This document shows positions 18,952 to 28,105 of a stretch of 64,000 bases of DNA, piece after piece. Both the position numbers and the translations under genes were made by a program. The notes beneath the pieces are model-generated. The model saw only the letters and a program-made list of their open reading frames with translations, did no database searches and was not told where the DNA came from. The stretch spans positions 1-64,000 of the forward strand of contig CAWFXI010000009.1 in the NCBI GenBank assembly GCA_963819685.1, read 5' to 3'. The number at the start of each line of letters is the position of its first letter. Position 1 is the first letter of the stretch. Origin of the DNA: CAIUGU01 sp963819685. GTDB taxonomy: Bacteria > Pseudomonadota > Gammaproteobacteria > Steroidobacterales > Steroidobacteraceae.

Positions 18952-20370
18952 ATGAATCAACATCCGCTGTTGCGTAGAGCAGTTGCCAGTCTGTTGGTCG
19001 CCCTCGCGGCCCCGTCGACCGCATCGCTGGCTGCCGAACCAAGACCCAACGTCGTGATCATCATTACCGACGATATGGGGTACGCAGATATCAGCAGCTA
19101 CGGCGCTCAGGACATCAAGACACCCAATATCGACAGTCTCGCGCGCGATGGCGTAAAGCTGACGGATTTTTATGCGAATGGTCCGGTGTGCAGCCCAACC
19201 CGCGCCGGATTGATGACGGGGCGCTACCAGCAACGATTCGGAATCGAAGTTCCCCTCAGTCAGGTCAGCACCGCTGAGGAGAAGGGGCTACGGACGACTG
19301 GACGCTCATTGCCACAACTGTTGAAGAACAGCGGCTACGCCACGGCGCTGTTCGGCAAGTGGCATCTGGGATACAGGCCGGACTCGACGCCCAATGCGCA
19401 CGGCTTCGATTATTTCTTCGGCTTCAGGGCCGGATACACCGACTATTACCAGCACACGGACGGTGATGGTCAGCCGGACTTGTGGGAGAACGGCACCCGC
19501 GTCAAGGCAGAGGGGTATATGACCGATCTGATCACCGATCGCTCGGTCAAGTTCATTGAGCAGAACGCGCAGCGGCCCTTTTTCCTGGAAGTTGCTTACA
19601 ACGCCCCGCATTGGCCTTACCAGCGTCCGGACAGTCCGTCCACGGCAATCGACAATGCCAGATATATGGAACCCGACGAGGTGCCAACGGGCACAAGAGC
19701 CGATTACGTCACCATGGTCGAACGCGTCGATCTGGGCGTTGGGAAAATCCTGCGCGCCCTGGACGATCGGTCGCTGGCGCGGAACACGATTGTCATTTTC
19801 ACGAACGACAACGGCGGCGAGTGGCTATCGAATGGGGGTCCACTTTTCAATCGCAAGGCGTCCGTCTGGGAAGGAGGTATTCGCGTACCGGCGTTGATCC
19901 GCTGGCCGGCGACATTACCCGCCGGCAGGACTTCGCCCCAGGTAGGCATCACCATGGATCTCACGGCTTCTGTTCTGGCGGCGACCCACAGCACCGTGCC
20001 GGCCGACGCAAAGTTCGACGGCATGAATATCTTCCCCATGCTGCAGGGACAGTCGCCGGTTGCCGAACGGACGTTGTTCTGGCGATCGAGCATGGGACGC
20101 ACGCAACGTGCAGTACGCAGTGGCGACTGGAAGCTGGTCGTCGACGGTCACAACACGATGCTGTTTGACGTCAGACAAGACCTCGGGGAGCGTGTGGATC
20201 TCACGAACCGCCGGACGGACGTCGTTGCTCGATTGAGACCGCTGCTCGCGGCATGGGAAAGCGATGTCGATGCGGAAGCGAAGGCAAATGGCACTGCGGC
20301 ACTCAACGCACGACCCCCGGGCGGGGCACCTGCTGGTGCAGCGCCGCGCGCCCCCCAAGGGTCCCCGTAG
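18952..20370 (+). CDS. Secreted type I (formylglycine) sulfatase
   Basis: A 472-residue arylsulfatase-family hydrolase with a signal peptide (about 1-28). Metal-binding Asp pair in NVVIIITDDMGYAD. The active-site signature VCSPTRAGLMTGRY places Cys80, the residue oxidised to formylglycine. The second signature GKWHLGYRPD and a late Asp-Asn pair (IFTNDNGGEW) are present. The C-terminus is a Pro/Ala-rich tail. It hydrolyses sulfate esters in the periplasm or outside the cell. The Cys-type site needs a maturation enzyme; none is in the window. It follows the TBDR closely and probably shares its transcript. Polysaccharide or steroid sulfate are both possible substrates. Confidence 0.9.
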   Translation: MNQHPLLRRAVASLLVALAAPSTASLAAEPRPNVVIIITDDMGYADISSYGAQDIKTPNIDSLARDGVKLTDFYANGPVCSPTRAGLMTGRYQQRFGIEVPLSQVSTAEEKGLRTTGRSLPQLLKNSGYATALFGKWHLGYRPDSTPNAHGFDYFFGFRAGYTDYYQHTDGDGQPDLWENGTRVKAEGYMTDLITDRSVKFIEQNAQRPFFLEVAYNAPHWPYQRPDSPSTAIDNARYMEPDEVPTGTRADYVTMVERVDLGVGKILRALDDRSLARNTIVIFTNDNGGEWLSNGGPLFNRKASVWEGGIRVPALIRWPATLPAGRTSPQVGITMDLTASVLAATHSTVPADAKFDGMNIFPMLQGQSPVAERTLFWRSSMGRTQRAVRSGDWKLVVDGHNTMLFDVRQDLGERVDLTNRRTDVVARLRPLLAAWESDVDAEAKANGTAALNARPPGGAPAGAAPRAPQGSP

Positions 20371-20435
20371 CTACAAACAATCGGGTTGGTGGTAAACGCG
20401 AACGGGAGTAGGATCGGCCGAGAGGGCCGTTATCC

Positions 20436-21149
20436 ATGGACCTGCATCGCAAGCTCCGCTGTACATTCGCGGGCATGTTGCTGGCAGCGGCTGCCGCGCC
20501 CCTCCCGTGTGCGGGCGCGGCACGGAACGACGACCCATCGGCCGTTCGAGCGGTCTGGAAAGAGCAGGAAATCGCGTTTACGTATCAGGGTGGTGGCAGT
20601 GTGTATACCTGTAGCGCCATCGAACAGAAGATTCGTGCCATCCTGCTCGATCTGGGCTCACGCCCCGACCCTGTCGTCAGAGTGCAGGGGTGCGTGGAAG
20701 CGTTTCGCAGTAAAGCCGTGCGCACCGGGACACGCCAGGAGACTGGTACGCTCGTTGCCGATGAGGTGGGGTACCCTCATATCACCATTGCAGTCGCAAC
20801 CCTGTTCGAAGCGACACCGGCCGTCATGCGAGACCTGGCCGAGCATCAGGGTGAGCAGGATCTGAAGGCACGTCTGCGGAACGTGGGGGATGTAGACGCC
20901 GAATACGCCGCCCCACTGGCGGCGGAGCGGAAGCGCGTGCGGTTGAATGGCCGCACGAAATATCTGGATCCCGGCGACTGTGACCTGATCGACCAGGTAC
21001 GAACGCAGGTATTGCCGAAGCTGGATGTGCGCGTTGTCGTCAATGCCAGTACGTGCTATCGCCGCAGCTTCAGTCTGCGTCTTGGACAGCCCAATCTGGT
21101 CTTTGAAACCCTGGTGCCGTCACCCGTTGAATCACCACAGCCGGAGTAG
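20436..21149 (+). CDS. Secreted protein of unknown function
   Basis: A 237-residue protein with an N-terminal signal peptide (basic start, Ala/Leu-rich core, likely cut near CAGAARND). The mature part has four or more cysteines (VYTCSAIEQK, RVQGCVEAF, DPGDCDLID, NASTCYRRS), which suggests disulfides in the periplasm. I do not recognise a family. ATG 20436 has GAGAGGG upstream. It follows the sulfatase by 65 bp and could be part of the same transcript. Confidence 0.6.
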   Translation: MDLHRKLRCTFAGMLLAAAAAPLPCAGAARNDDPSAVRAVWKEQEIAFTYQGGGSVYTCSAIEQKIRAILLDLGSRPDPVVRVQGCVEAFRSKAVRTGTRQETGTLVADEVGYPHITIAVATLFEATPAVMRDLAEHQGEQDLKARLRNVGDVDAEYAAPLAAERKRVRLNGRTKYLDPGDCDLIDQVRTQVLPKLDVRVVVNASTCYRRSFSLRLGQPNLVFETLVPSPVESPQPE

Positions 21150-21300
21150 TGACGACAAGGCTGTACGGCGGTGCCGGGCTTCTGTCTGTCTCTTGAGAAA
21201 ACTTTGCAGATGGCAGGCGCCACAGAGTGCCCGCATGCCGCTACTCTACCAAGCTGTCTGAAATTTCGGTTGTCAGTGTCACTTAAGAGGGGAATATCCA

Positions 21301-21996
21301 ATGAACAAGAGTCTGACGTTCGCGGCGCTGATCGGCGTTGTACTGGTCGGTACGCCGATGATCTATCTGAACATTACCAAGGCTGCTGCACCGCCCGCGG
21401 CGCCACCCGGTCCGTTCACGTTCTTCATTACGAGCAAGGGTCCGGGCAAGGGAGGCGATCTGGGAGGGCTCGCGGGTGCTGATGCTCACTGCCAGTCACT
21501 TGCGGCTACGGCAAACGGGGGCAATCGAACCTGGCATGCGTACCTGAGCGCCCAGGCTGCCGATGGGAAGCCCGCCGTGAACGCGCGTGACCGCATCGGT
21601 ACAGGTCCGTGGTACAACGCGAAGGGCGAACTGATTGCCCAGAATGTCGCCGAACTGCACGGTGACGTCGTCCGCGACCGCAACCAGGTCAATAAATCGT
21701 TTGCCCTGAATGAAAAGGGCGAAGTCGTCAACGGCCGCGGCGATATGCCGAACCGTCACGACATTCTGACCGGCTCGCAGTCCGACGGCCGTGCATGGCC
21801 GGCGGGTGCCAACGACACGACCTGCAAGAACTGGACGAGCAGCGCTACCGACGGCAGTGCAACCGTCGGGCATCATGACCGCAGCGGCGGCGGCAATACG
21901 TCCTGGAACCAGGCCCATCCGTCCCGTGGTTGCAGCCAGGAAAACCTGATCGCCACCGGCGGTGATGGATTGCTGTACTGCTTCGCGATCAACTAA
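21301..21996 (+). CDS. Secreted lectin-like protein (C-type-lectin-fold type)
   Basis: A 231-residue protein with an N-terminal hydrophobic segment (residues about 5-28) and then a domain beginning FFITSKGPGKGGDLGGLAGADAHC. That motif marks a group of small secreted bacterial proteins with a lectin/collagen-XV-like fold (first Cys paired with a late one in SRGCSQENL; a final YCFAIN). Trp, Asn and Gly-rich segments are typical. AAGAGGGG precedes the ATG. It may bind glycans at the cell surface; this is inference. Confidence 0.6.
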   Translation: MNKSLTFAALIGVVLVGTPMIYLNITKAAAPPAAPPGPFTFFITSKGPGKGGDLGGLAGADAHCQSLAATANGGNRTWHAYLSAQAADGKPAVNARDRIGTGPWYNAKGELIAQNVAELHGDVVRDRNQVNKSFALNEKGEVVNGRGDMPNRHDILTGSQSDGRAWPAGANDTTCKNWTSSATDGSATVGHHDRSGGGNTSWNQAHPSRGCSQENLIATGGDGLLYCFAIN

Positions 21997-22069
21997 TCGA
22001 GTCTGTCGGCCTGAATGACGGCGGTGGCTGCGGGTCGCGGTCACCGCCGTCCTGTTTTTGGGAGCCCTC

Positions 22070-22429
22070 ATGGCCAGTCCTGGAATCATCGACTTTGCAA
22101 CGGCAGTAGCGACTGACGACGTATCCCGGCCATCGCCAGACCGACTTCTATCGGGCGATCCCGAGCAGGCAATACGCAACTTGTTTGCCGATCAGACCGG
22201 GCAGTTCTTTGCCGGCATCTGGTCCAGCACGCAAGGCCGGTGGCGTGTGAGCTACACCGAAAACGAGTTCTGCCATCTGCTCGAAGGCGTCATTCAAATT
22301 ACCGACGGGCAGAACAGGGTGAAGACTTTCAGTGCCGGCTCGAGCTTCGTGATACCCGCCGGTTTCAGCGGAGTATGGGAGGTTGTCGAGCCAGCGCGAA
22401 AGCTGTACGCGATCTTCGAATCCAGGTAA
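22070..22429 (+). CDS. Small cupin-domain protein (DUF861-like)
   Basis: A 119-residue single-domain cupin. The segments GIWSSTQGRWRVSYTENEFCHLLEGVIQITD and AGSSFVIPAGFSGVWEVVE match the DUF861/EutQ-like group in which a Trp and Glu near the metal site are conserved. Such proteins bind small organic acids or metals; the specific role is unknown. ATG 22070 has a GGGAG site ten bases upstream and is preferred over a TTG at 22058. A stretch without genes follows. Confidence 0.75.
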   Translation: MASPGIIDFATAVATDDVSRPSPDRLLSGDPEQAIRNLFADQTGQFFAGIWSSTQGRWRVSYTENEFCHLLEGVIQITDGQNRVKTFSAGSSFVIPAGFSGVWEVVEPARKLYAIFESR

Positions 22430-22824
22430 TTAGCGCTCCTTTTGAGAGCGAGGCCGGTAAAAACTGCACCACGGAGGTGCAAAAACCGGGATTTTGTCAA
22501 ACTGAGAGCAACGGAATTGAGCTCAGGTCAGTCGGATGGCGTGCGTCGCAGGTTGCGGCAGAAGCGCCCGAAACGTCTGCAATTTCCGACTCCTTCTTGT
22601 AGCCAATCTGTCATTGACCAGGATAGTGGCCATATGACGCAGACTCATTTCGATTCGCTGGCATGGTTGCTGCATCTCTGTCGCCCAGAGCCGCGCGCAC
22701 ATTTGTGGTTTTTTTGCATCAGGCCTTTGCTGTAGTGCATCAATACTGCTAAAGTCCCGGTCGCTCGTGTAAGTTCATGCACTGTGCGTTGAGTGTTTTT
22801 TTACCACACCTGAAGGGGTTGTTT
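22430..22824. other. Non-coding interval upstream of the TorF-type porin
   Basis: About 395 bp with no coding-like frame. A small stem (TGCACC-ACGGA-GGTGCA) lies near 22470, and T-rich stretches near 22710 and 22797 may belong to the porin promoter region. No riboswitch family is recognisable. Confidence 0.4.
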
Positions 22825-23472
22825 ATGAGAAACGTGAAGATCCTTGCGGCGCTTGGCTTGATGACGATGGCTGGCATCGCCCAAGCTGACGTCACCGGTA
22901 CTGCAGCGATCGTTAGCGACTACGATTTCCGCGGTATCACGCAGACCAACGAAGATCCTGCAGTGCAGCTGTCCATCGACTACGCCGGCGCTGGTGGCTG
23001 GTATGTCGGCACCTGGGCCAGCAACATTGACTGGCTCTCGGATGCGTCCACTGAGGTCGATGTCTACACGGGATTCAAGGGTGGCGAGACGCTGACTTTT
23101 GACGTCGGTATCGTGTACTACGCCTACCCGGGCGAATCCACCGTCAACACTTATGAAGTCTACGGCAAGCTGGGTTTCAAGTGGCTCACGGGCTCGGTCT
23201 ACTACACTGACGACTACTACGATTCAAGCGAAGACGAGATCTACGTCGCGGCGGATGCGGCGATCCCGGTAGGACCTTTGAGCCTCGGTCTGCATGCGGG
23301 CTTCACCGATAGCGAAGCGTATGCCGGCGGCGACTACACGGACTACGGGGTAGGCCTCAGCTACACAGCAAGCAACATTACGCTTGGCATGAAGTGGGTC
23401 ACTGCTGAGTTTGAAGACTTTTCTGACGACCGCGTGATTCTGTCGATTTCGACCGCACTTCCCTGGAAGTGA
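22825..23472 (+). CDS. TorF-family putative porin
   Basis: A 215-residue outer-membrane protein. The signal peptide ends at AGIAQADV. The mature start VTGTAAIVSDYDFRGITQTNEDPAVQ is the hallmark of the TorF/Gcw_chp family. The remainder consists of alternating aromatic beta strands (YVGTWASNIDW, YEVYGKLGFKW) that end in ISTALPWK, compatible with a small barrel. AAGGGG lies about 8 bases before ATG 22825. A strong terminator follows at 23512. Substrate unknown; family members are reported in nutrient uptake contexts. Confidence 0.85.
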   Translation: MRNVKILAALGLMTMAGIAQADVTGTAAIVSDYDFRGITQTNEDPAVQLSIDYAGAGGWYVGTWASNIDWLSDASTEVDVYTGFKGGETLTFDVGIVYYAYPGESTVNTYEVYGKLGFKWLTGSVYYTDDYYDSSEDEIYVAADAAIPVGPLSLGLHAGFTDSEAYAGGDYTDYGVGLSYTASNITLGMKWVTAEFEDFSDDRVILSISTALPWK

Positions 23473-23511
23473 TCGCAACGACACACGCAGCAGATGAGCT
23501 GAAGTGATCAG

Positions 23512-23547
23512 GCCCCGGATTGCGCAAGCGATCCGGGGCTTTTCTTT
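23512..23547 (+). terminator. Rho-independent terminator after the TorF-type gene
   Basis: A GC-rich stem (GCCCCGGAT / ATCCGGGGC, 9 bp) with a 10-base loop is followed at once by TTTTCTTTT. It begins about 40 bp after the porin stop. The heptamer array starts directly after it. Confidence 0.9.
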
Positions 23548-23549
23548 TG

Positions 23550-23683
23550 CGTGAGCCGTGAACCGTGAGCCGTGAAGCGTGAAGCGTGAGCCGTGAGCCG
23601 TGAACCGTGATCGGTGACGCGTGAGAGTCAGAACCTTCTCGGATTCGTGACGCGTTCACGGATCACGTGTTCACGCTTCACGC
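23550..23683. repeat. Heptamer array A (GTGA-sense block, then inverse block)
   Basis: 23551-23627 holds about ten consecutive degenerate heptamers of the type CGTGAAC/CGTGAGC/CGTGAAG. After a short spacer, 23647-23683 holds the complementary orientation (CGTTCAC, CGCTTCAC). The inverse block runs into the end of the aminotransferase gene: its TGA stop and the codons before it are part of heptamer units. The two halves could pair as a long imperfect hairpin. Confidence 0.8.
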
Positions 23684-24991
23684 AGGATGTCCGTGAGGAC
23701 ACCGAAGATCTGGTCAATCTGCGCCTTCTCGATGATGAGCGGCGGCGACAGCGCAACGATGTCCCCGGTCACCCTGACCAGCAGGCCGCGTTCGAAAGCT
23801 TTCGTAAATACTTCAAATGCGCGCTTGCCGGGCTTGCCTGGAAGGGGTTCAAGTTCAATCCCTGCAATCAGGCCCAGATTCCGGATATCGATGACGTGCG
23901 GCAACCCCTTGAGGGAATGCGCGGCTTCCTGCCAGTAGGGTGCGAGCTCTGTTGCCCGAGTCAGCAGGCCTTCCTCCTCGTAGATTTTTAAGGTAGCGAG
24001 CCCGGCGGCGCAGGCCACTGGATGGCCGGAGTAGGTGTAGCCGTGAAACAGCTCAATCGCACCTTCAGGTCCCGCCATGAAGGCGTCGTAGACGTGCCGG
24101 CGGGCGAAAACGGCACCCATTGGAATCGCTCCGTTCGTGAGTCCCTTTGCCGTGGTCATGAGATCCGGGAGTACATCGAAGTACTGCGCGCCGAAGGGCT
24201 GGCCCAGCCGCCCGAAGCCGGTGATCACTTCATCGAATATGAGCAGGATGCCGTACTTGTCGCAGATCTCGCGGAGTCGCTTGAGGTACCCCTTCGGCGG
24301 CAGTACGACACCTGCGGATCCTGAGACCGGTTCGACGATCACCGCTGCAATGGTCGACGCGTCGTGCAGCTGCACGATCTTCTCGAGTTCTTCGGCGAGG
24401 TGGGTTCCCCAGTCCGGCAAGCCTTTCGAAAAGGCGTTGTGCGCCAGATCCAGCGTGTGCGGCAGATGATCGACGCCGTTCAGCAGGCTGCCAAAGAACT
24501 TGCGGTTGTTGACCATGCCTCCGACGGAGATTCCGCCAAATCCCACACCGTGATAGCCCTTCTCGCGGCCGATCAGCCGCTGGCGAGCGCCTTCCCCGCG
24601 TGCGCGGTGATAGGCGATGGCGATCTTGAGCGCGGTATCCACCGATTCCGAACCGGAGTTCGTAAAGAACACGTGGTCGAGATCGCCAGGCGTTGTCTCG
24701 ATCAGCTGGTTGGCAAACTCAAACGCAATCGGATGGGCCATCTGGAACGTCGGTGCAAACTCCATCGTTCCGATCTGCCGCGTCACCGCTTCGGTGATGG
24801 CCCGCCGGCCGTGTCCCGGCGTTGACGCACCACAGTCCTGCGACACCATCCAGGATCTGGCGGCCATCCGGCGTCCAGTAGTGCATTCCTTCGGCTCTCG
24901 CGAGCAGCCGCGGCGCGTCCTTGAACTGCCGGTTCGCGGTAAACGGCATCCAGAATGCTTCCAGATCGGTACGGGCGGGAATAGTGAGCAT
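23671..24991 (-). CDS. bauA: Beta-alanine/omega-amino acid:pyruvate aminotransferase, one frameshift
   Basis: A class III PLP aminotransferase. The N-terminal part (from ATG 24991; FWMPFTANRQFKDAPRLL, DGVAGLWCVNAG) and the main part (HGRRAITEAVTRQIG onward) lie in different frames joined near 24814. The length 1321 bp fits one extra base. Key motifs: FTNSGSESVDTALK, LLIFDEVITGFGR (PLP Asp) and TTAKGLTNGAIPMGAV (Schiff-base Lys). The sequence resembles BauA, which transfers the amino group of beta-alanine or similar omega-amines to pyruvate in polyamine breakdown. It is transcribed away from the PuuR-like regulator. Heptamer arrays lie at both ends of the gene. Confidence 0.85.
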
Positions 24992-25018
24992 GTGGTGGCC
25001 TGCGGGGTGGGAGAGGAG

Positions 25019-25111
25019 CGTGAACCGTGAGTCGTGAGCCGTGAAGCCGTGAACCGTGAACCGTAAGAGACCAAGTCTGACTCATCACGCATCACGGCTC
25101 ACGCATCACGC
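25019..25111. repeat. Heptamer array B
   Basis: 25019-25068 carries GTGA-sense units (CGTGAACCGTGAGTCGTGAG and similar) and 25082-25111 the inverse orientation (ATCACGCATCACGGCTCACG). It sits just upstream of the minus-strand aminotransferase start, so relative to that gene the proximal block is in the inverse (TCAC) orientation, as at other gene starts here. Confidence 0.8.
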
Positions 25112-25210
25112 TTTCATGATAAGGAAATTCAACACTTCACTCAAACAAGGTGGCATTGACTCAAGAAAACTGCCCTGCAGTGTTGCTCAGCGTCTAATAT
25201 AATCAACAAA

Positions 25211-25349
25211 CGTGAGCGGTGAACCGTGAACCGTAAACCGTAAACCGTGAGCCGTGAACCGTGAACCGTGAGCGGTGATCCGTGATCCGAAAGAACCAGG
25301 GATTCCGAATCCGACCGTTCACCGTTCACTGCGTTCACCGCTCACGCCA
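25211..25349. repeat. Heptamer array C
   Basis: 25211-25289 holds about eleven GTGA-sense units, two of them altered to CGTAAAC. 25313-25349 holds inverse units (CGTTCAC, CGCTCAC) that end about 20 bp before the regulator start. AT-richer DNA at 25110-25210 between arrays B and C probably holds the divergent promoters. Confidence 0.8.
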
Positions 25350-25371
25350 CGCCGACAGGAGTGTATGCAGT

Positions 25372-25920
25372 ATGTCCATCGATGTAGGAGCGCAACTCAA
25401 GGCGGTGCGTACGTTGCATGGGCTCTCGCAGCGTGAGCTTGCAAAGCGGGCCGGCGTGACGAACGGGTTGATTTCGCTGATCGAACAGAATCGGGTCAGC
25501 CCATCGGTCAGTTCTTTGAGGAAAGTGCTGGACGGTATCCCGATGACGCTGGCGGAGTTCTTCACGATGGAGCAGGTGGAAGAGCCGGAGGTGTTCTTCC
25601 AGAAAGACGCGTTGACCGACCTGGGCAGCGGTGAAGTTTCCCTGAGACTGGTCGCGGCCCGGCGCGCGAATCGTTCGATGGCGATTCTGCACGAGCGGTA
25701 TGTGCCCGGCGCGGATACAGGCGAGGACATGCTCAGCCATCGGGGCGAAGAGGGCGGAATCGTCTGTCAGGGTGAGATCGAGATTACGATCGGCAACCAG
25801 TCGCGTATCCTCGGCCCCGGAGACGCCTACTACTTTGCAAGCAGCACTCCCCACCGCTTTCGCAATATCGGCACGCAGGTTTGCGAGATCGTGAGCGCGT
25901 GTTCTCCGCCCACGTTCTGA
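25372..25920 (+). CDS. PuuR-like XRE regulator with cupin domain
   Basis: A 182-residue regulator. The helix-turn-helix covers about residues 7-62 (LKAVRTLHGLSQRELAKRAG, NGLISLIEQNRVSPSVSSL), followed by a linker with a conserved FF motif (LAEFFTMEQ, EVFFQKD) and a C-terminal cupin (GEEGGIVCQGEIEITIG, LGPGDAYYFASSTPHRFRN). The layout matches PuuR, the repressor of putrescine catabolism, and it is flanked by amine catabolic genes. AGGAG lies about a dozen bases before ATG 25372; the longer frame from 25282 translates heptamer repeat and is rejected. Likely ligand: putrescine or a related amine (inference). Confidence 0.85.
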   Translation: MSIDVGAQLKAVRTLHGLSQRELAKRAGVTNGLISLIEQNRVSPSVSSLRKVLDGIPMTLAEFFTMEQVEEPEVFFQKDALTDLGSGEVSLRLVAARRANRSMAILHERYVPGADTGEDMLSHRGEEGGIVCQGEIEITIGNQSRILGPGDAYYFASSTPHRFRNIGTQVCEIVSACSPPTF

Positions 25921-25924
25921 AGAG

Positions 25925-26078
25925 GTGACGGTGAACGGTGAACGGTGAACCGTGAGCCGTGATGGGCCAGATATGGAACCTTGACAGTACCTGCTGCGGT
26001 CCCGATCCTACCGCTCACCGCTCACGCTCACGCTCACGCGTCTCACCGCTCACCGCTCACCGCTCACCTGCTCACGAA
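25925..26078. repeat. Heptamer array D
   Basis: 25925-25962 holds GTGA-sense units starting five bases after the regulator stop. 26010-26078 holds about nine inverse units (CGCTCAC, CGCTCACG) that end a few bases before the aldehyde dehydrogenase ATG at 26083. About 47 bp separate the blocks. This is the clearest example of the sense/inverse arrangement in one intergenic gap. Confidence 0.85.
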
Positions 26079-26082
26079 CACG

Positions 26083-27583
26083 ATGCATCCACCTCCAGCT
26101 CCCATCGACTGGCATGCGCGCGCCACGGCAGGTATCGATTCCCACCCAGGCATTCATCGACGGCAAATACGTCGATGCAGCGTCGGGTGCCACCTTTGAC
26201 TGTGTGAGTCCCATCGACGGCCGGGTGCTGGCCAAAGTGGCAGCAGCGCAGGCTGAGGATGTTGATCGTGCGGTGAGGTCTGCCAGAAGCGCCTTTGACA
26301 AAGGGCGATGGTCGCAGCAGTCGCCTGCGGCGAGAAAGCGAGTGCTGCTCAGGTTCGCGGACCTCATCCGTGAGCACGGGGAAGAACTCGCATTGCTGGA
26401 AACACTGGACGTTGGCAAACCGATCACCAACAGCCTGAGCGTGGACATCCCCGCCGCAGCGCGCTGTATCGCGTGGTATGCCGAAGCCGTCGACAAGGTC
26501 TATGACGAGATTGCACCCACCGGCCCGCGTGCGCTGGCAATGATCACCCGCGAGCCCATAGGAGTTGTCGGTGCCATCGTGCCATGGAATTTTCCGCTGC
26601 TCATGGCTGCCTGGAAACTGGGGCCGGCATTGGCAGCCGGCAATTCGGTTGTCCTCAAGCCATCGGAGAAATCGCCGCTCACTGCCATCCGGATTGCCGA
26701 ACTCGCGGTCGAGGCTGGCTTGCCCGCGGGCGTTCTCAATGTACTCCCCGGCCTCGGGGATCCTGCGGGCAAAGCACTCGCGTTGCACATGGATGTCGAC
26801 TGCATTGCGTTTACGGGATCAACCCTCACCGGCAAGCGCATGCTCGAGTACGCGGGCCAGTCGAATATGAAGCGCGTCTGGCTCGAATGCGGTGGCAAGT
26901 CACCGAACATCGTCATGGCGGATGCTCCGGATCTTGATCGGGCCGCAGCAGCAGCCGCGTCCGCGATCTTCTTCAACCAGGGCGAGATGTGCTCGGCCGG
27001 TTCGCGACTTCTGGTGCAGGAACCGATCCGGGAGCAGTTCCTCGAGAAGGTGGTTGCAATCGCCCGGACCCTCAATCCCGGTGATCCACTGGAATCCGCC
27101 ACGACACTGGGCGCTATCGTCGATGACATGCAGATGCATCGTGTGCTTGGCTATATCGAGTCGGGTCGCGCTGACGGGGCAGTGCTGAGAACTGGTGGAA
27201 GCCAGGTACGCCAGAATTCCGGGGGCTTCTATGTCGAGCCGACGGTATTCGACGGTGTGGCCGGTTCCATGAAGATCGCCCAGGAAGAAATTTTTGGCCC
27301 GGTACTCGCGACATTGTCGTTCAAGGACGCAGCCGATGCAGTGCGCCTCGGTAACGATGTGATCTATGGGCTGGCTGCCGCTGTCTGGACGCGCGACCTC
27401 AATACAGCGCATCGCATGGCACGTTCGCTGCGCGCCGGCATGGTGTACGTCAATTGCTACGATGCGGATGACATCACCGTTCCCTTTGGCGGTTTCAAGC
27501 AGTCCGGCAGTGGCCGTGACAAGTCGTTGCATGCGTTCGACAAGTACACCGAACTGAAGACTACGTGGGTGGATTTGGCGTGA
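26083..27583 (+). CDS. kauB: Gamma-aminobutyraldehyde-type dehydrogenase (KauB/PuuC family), N-terminal frameshift
   Basis: An aldehyde dehydrogenase of about 499 residues, cytoplasmic, NAD(P)-dependent. Motifs: VPWNFPLLMAAWKLGPALAA, FTGSTLTGKRM, the catalytic Glu in ECGGKSPNIV, the catalytic Cys in FNQGEMCSAGSR, and the C-terminal FGGFKQSGSGRDKSLHAFD typical of KauB/PuuC. The first 14 or so codons (PIDWHARAT) are in the ATG 26083 frame and match the family N-terminus. The rest is one frame over, joining near 26125; 1501 bp fits one extra base. Without the join, ATG 26114 gives a 489-residue enzyme that might still fold. It oxidises the aldehydes made from putrescine-derived amines. Confidence 0.88.
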
Positions 27584-27614
27584 AGCGTGAAGCGTGAAGC
27601 GTGATAACGTGATG
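27579..27614 (+). repeat. Heptamer array E (GTGA-sense only)
   Basis: Four to five units (GCGTGAAG repeated, then CGTGATAACGTGATG) begin inside the last codons of the aldehyde dehydrogenase and supply its TGA stop. No inverse block follows directly; the next inverse block is F at 28070, beyond the four-helix-bundle gene. Confidence 0.75.
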
Positions 27615-27686
27615 AGCGTAGTGAAGTGCGCGATGGCTGTAACCCACGAATTTTTTCTATGCGATCACCAAGGAGGGTGCTCGTCA

Positions 27687-28059
27687 TGCAAAAGTCTGAA
27701 ATTGCCAGATCATAAGGGACTTAATGTATGGAGCAAGGCGCATGGACCTCGCTGAGTCGCTCTACCGCGTCACCGAACGACTGCCGGTCTGAAGAACGAT
27801 TTGGCCTGGTATCGCAAATACGGCGGGCAGCGGTTTCCGTGCCTTCAAATATTGCTGAGGGGGCTGGTCGAGGGGCTCATCAGGAGATTTTGTCCGCTTC
27901 CTTGCCATTTCACTCGGGTCGTTGGCTGAACTGGAGACCCAGTTGCTTGCTTGGCAGAAAGACTTGGAATGCTTGAGCGCGAAAGATATGTCCCGCACGA
28001 CTATGATGCTGAGACGTAAAACAGATGTTGATCCGGCTTGGCTCAGTCTTGCAGCGTAA
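27687..28059 (+). pseudogene. Four-helix-bundle (23S rRNA intervening-sequence-type) protein gene, multiple indels
   Basis: Read with frame changes, the DNA encodes MQKSEIARS, LNVWSKA, MDLAESLYRVTERLP, SEERFGLVSQIRRAAVSVPS, NIAEGAGRGAHQ and FVRFLAISLGSLAELETQLL. This is the consensus of the small four-helix-bundle family named after proteins encoded in 23S rRNA intervening sequences. At least four indels are needed (near 27716, 27740, 27786 and 27889). A strong AAGGAGGG site precedes ATG 27687. Family members are common as stand-alone genes of unknown function. It sits between heptamer blocks E and F as if inserted into one such gap. Confidence 0.7.
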
Positions 28060-28069
28060 ACGGAGCATC

Positions 28070-28105
28070 TGACGCTTCACCTTTCACCTTTCACCTATTC
28101 ACGTC
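28070..28105 (+). repeat. Heptamer array F (inverse only)
   Basis: Inverse-orientation units (CGCTTCACCTTTCACCTTTC and following) run up to the ATG of the carbamoylputrescine amidase. Together with array E it would make one sense/inverse pair split by the four-helix-bundle gene. Confidence 0.7.
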
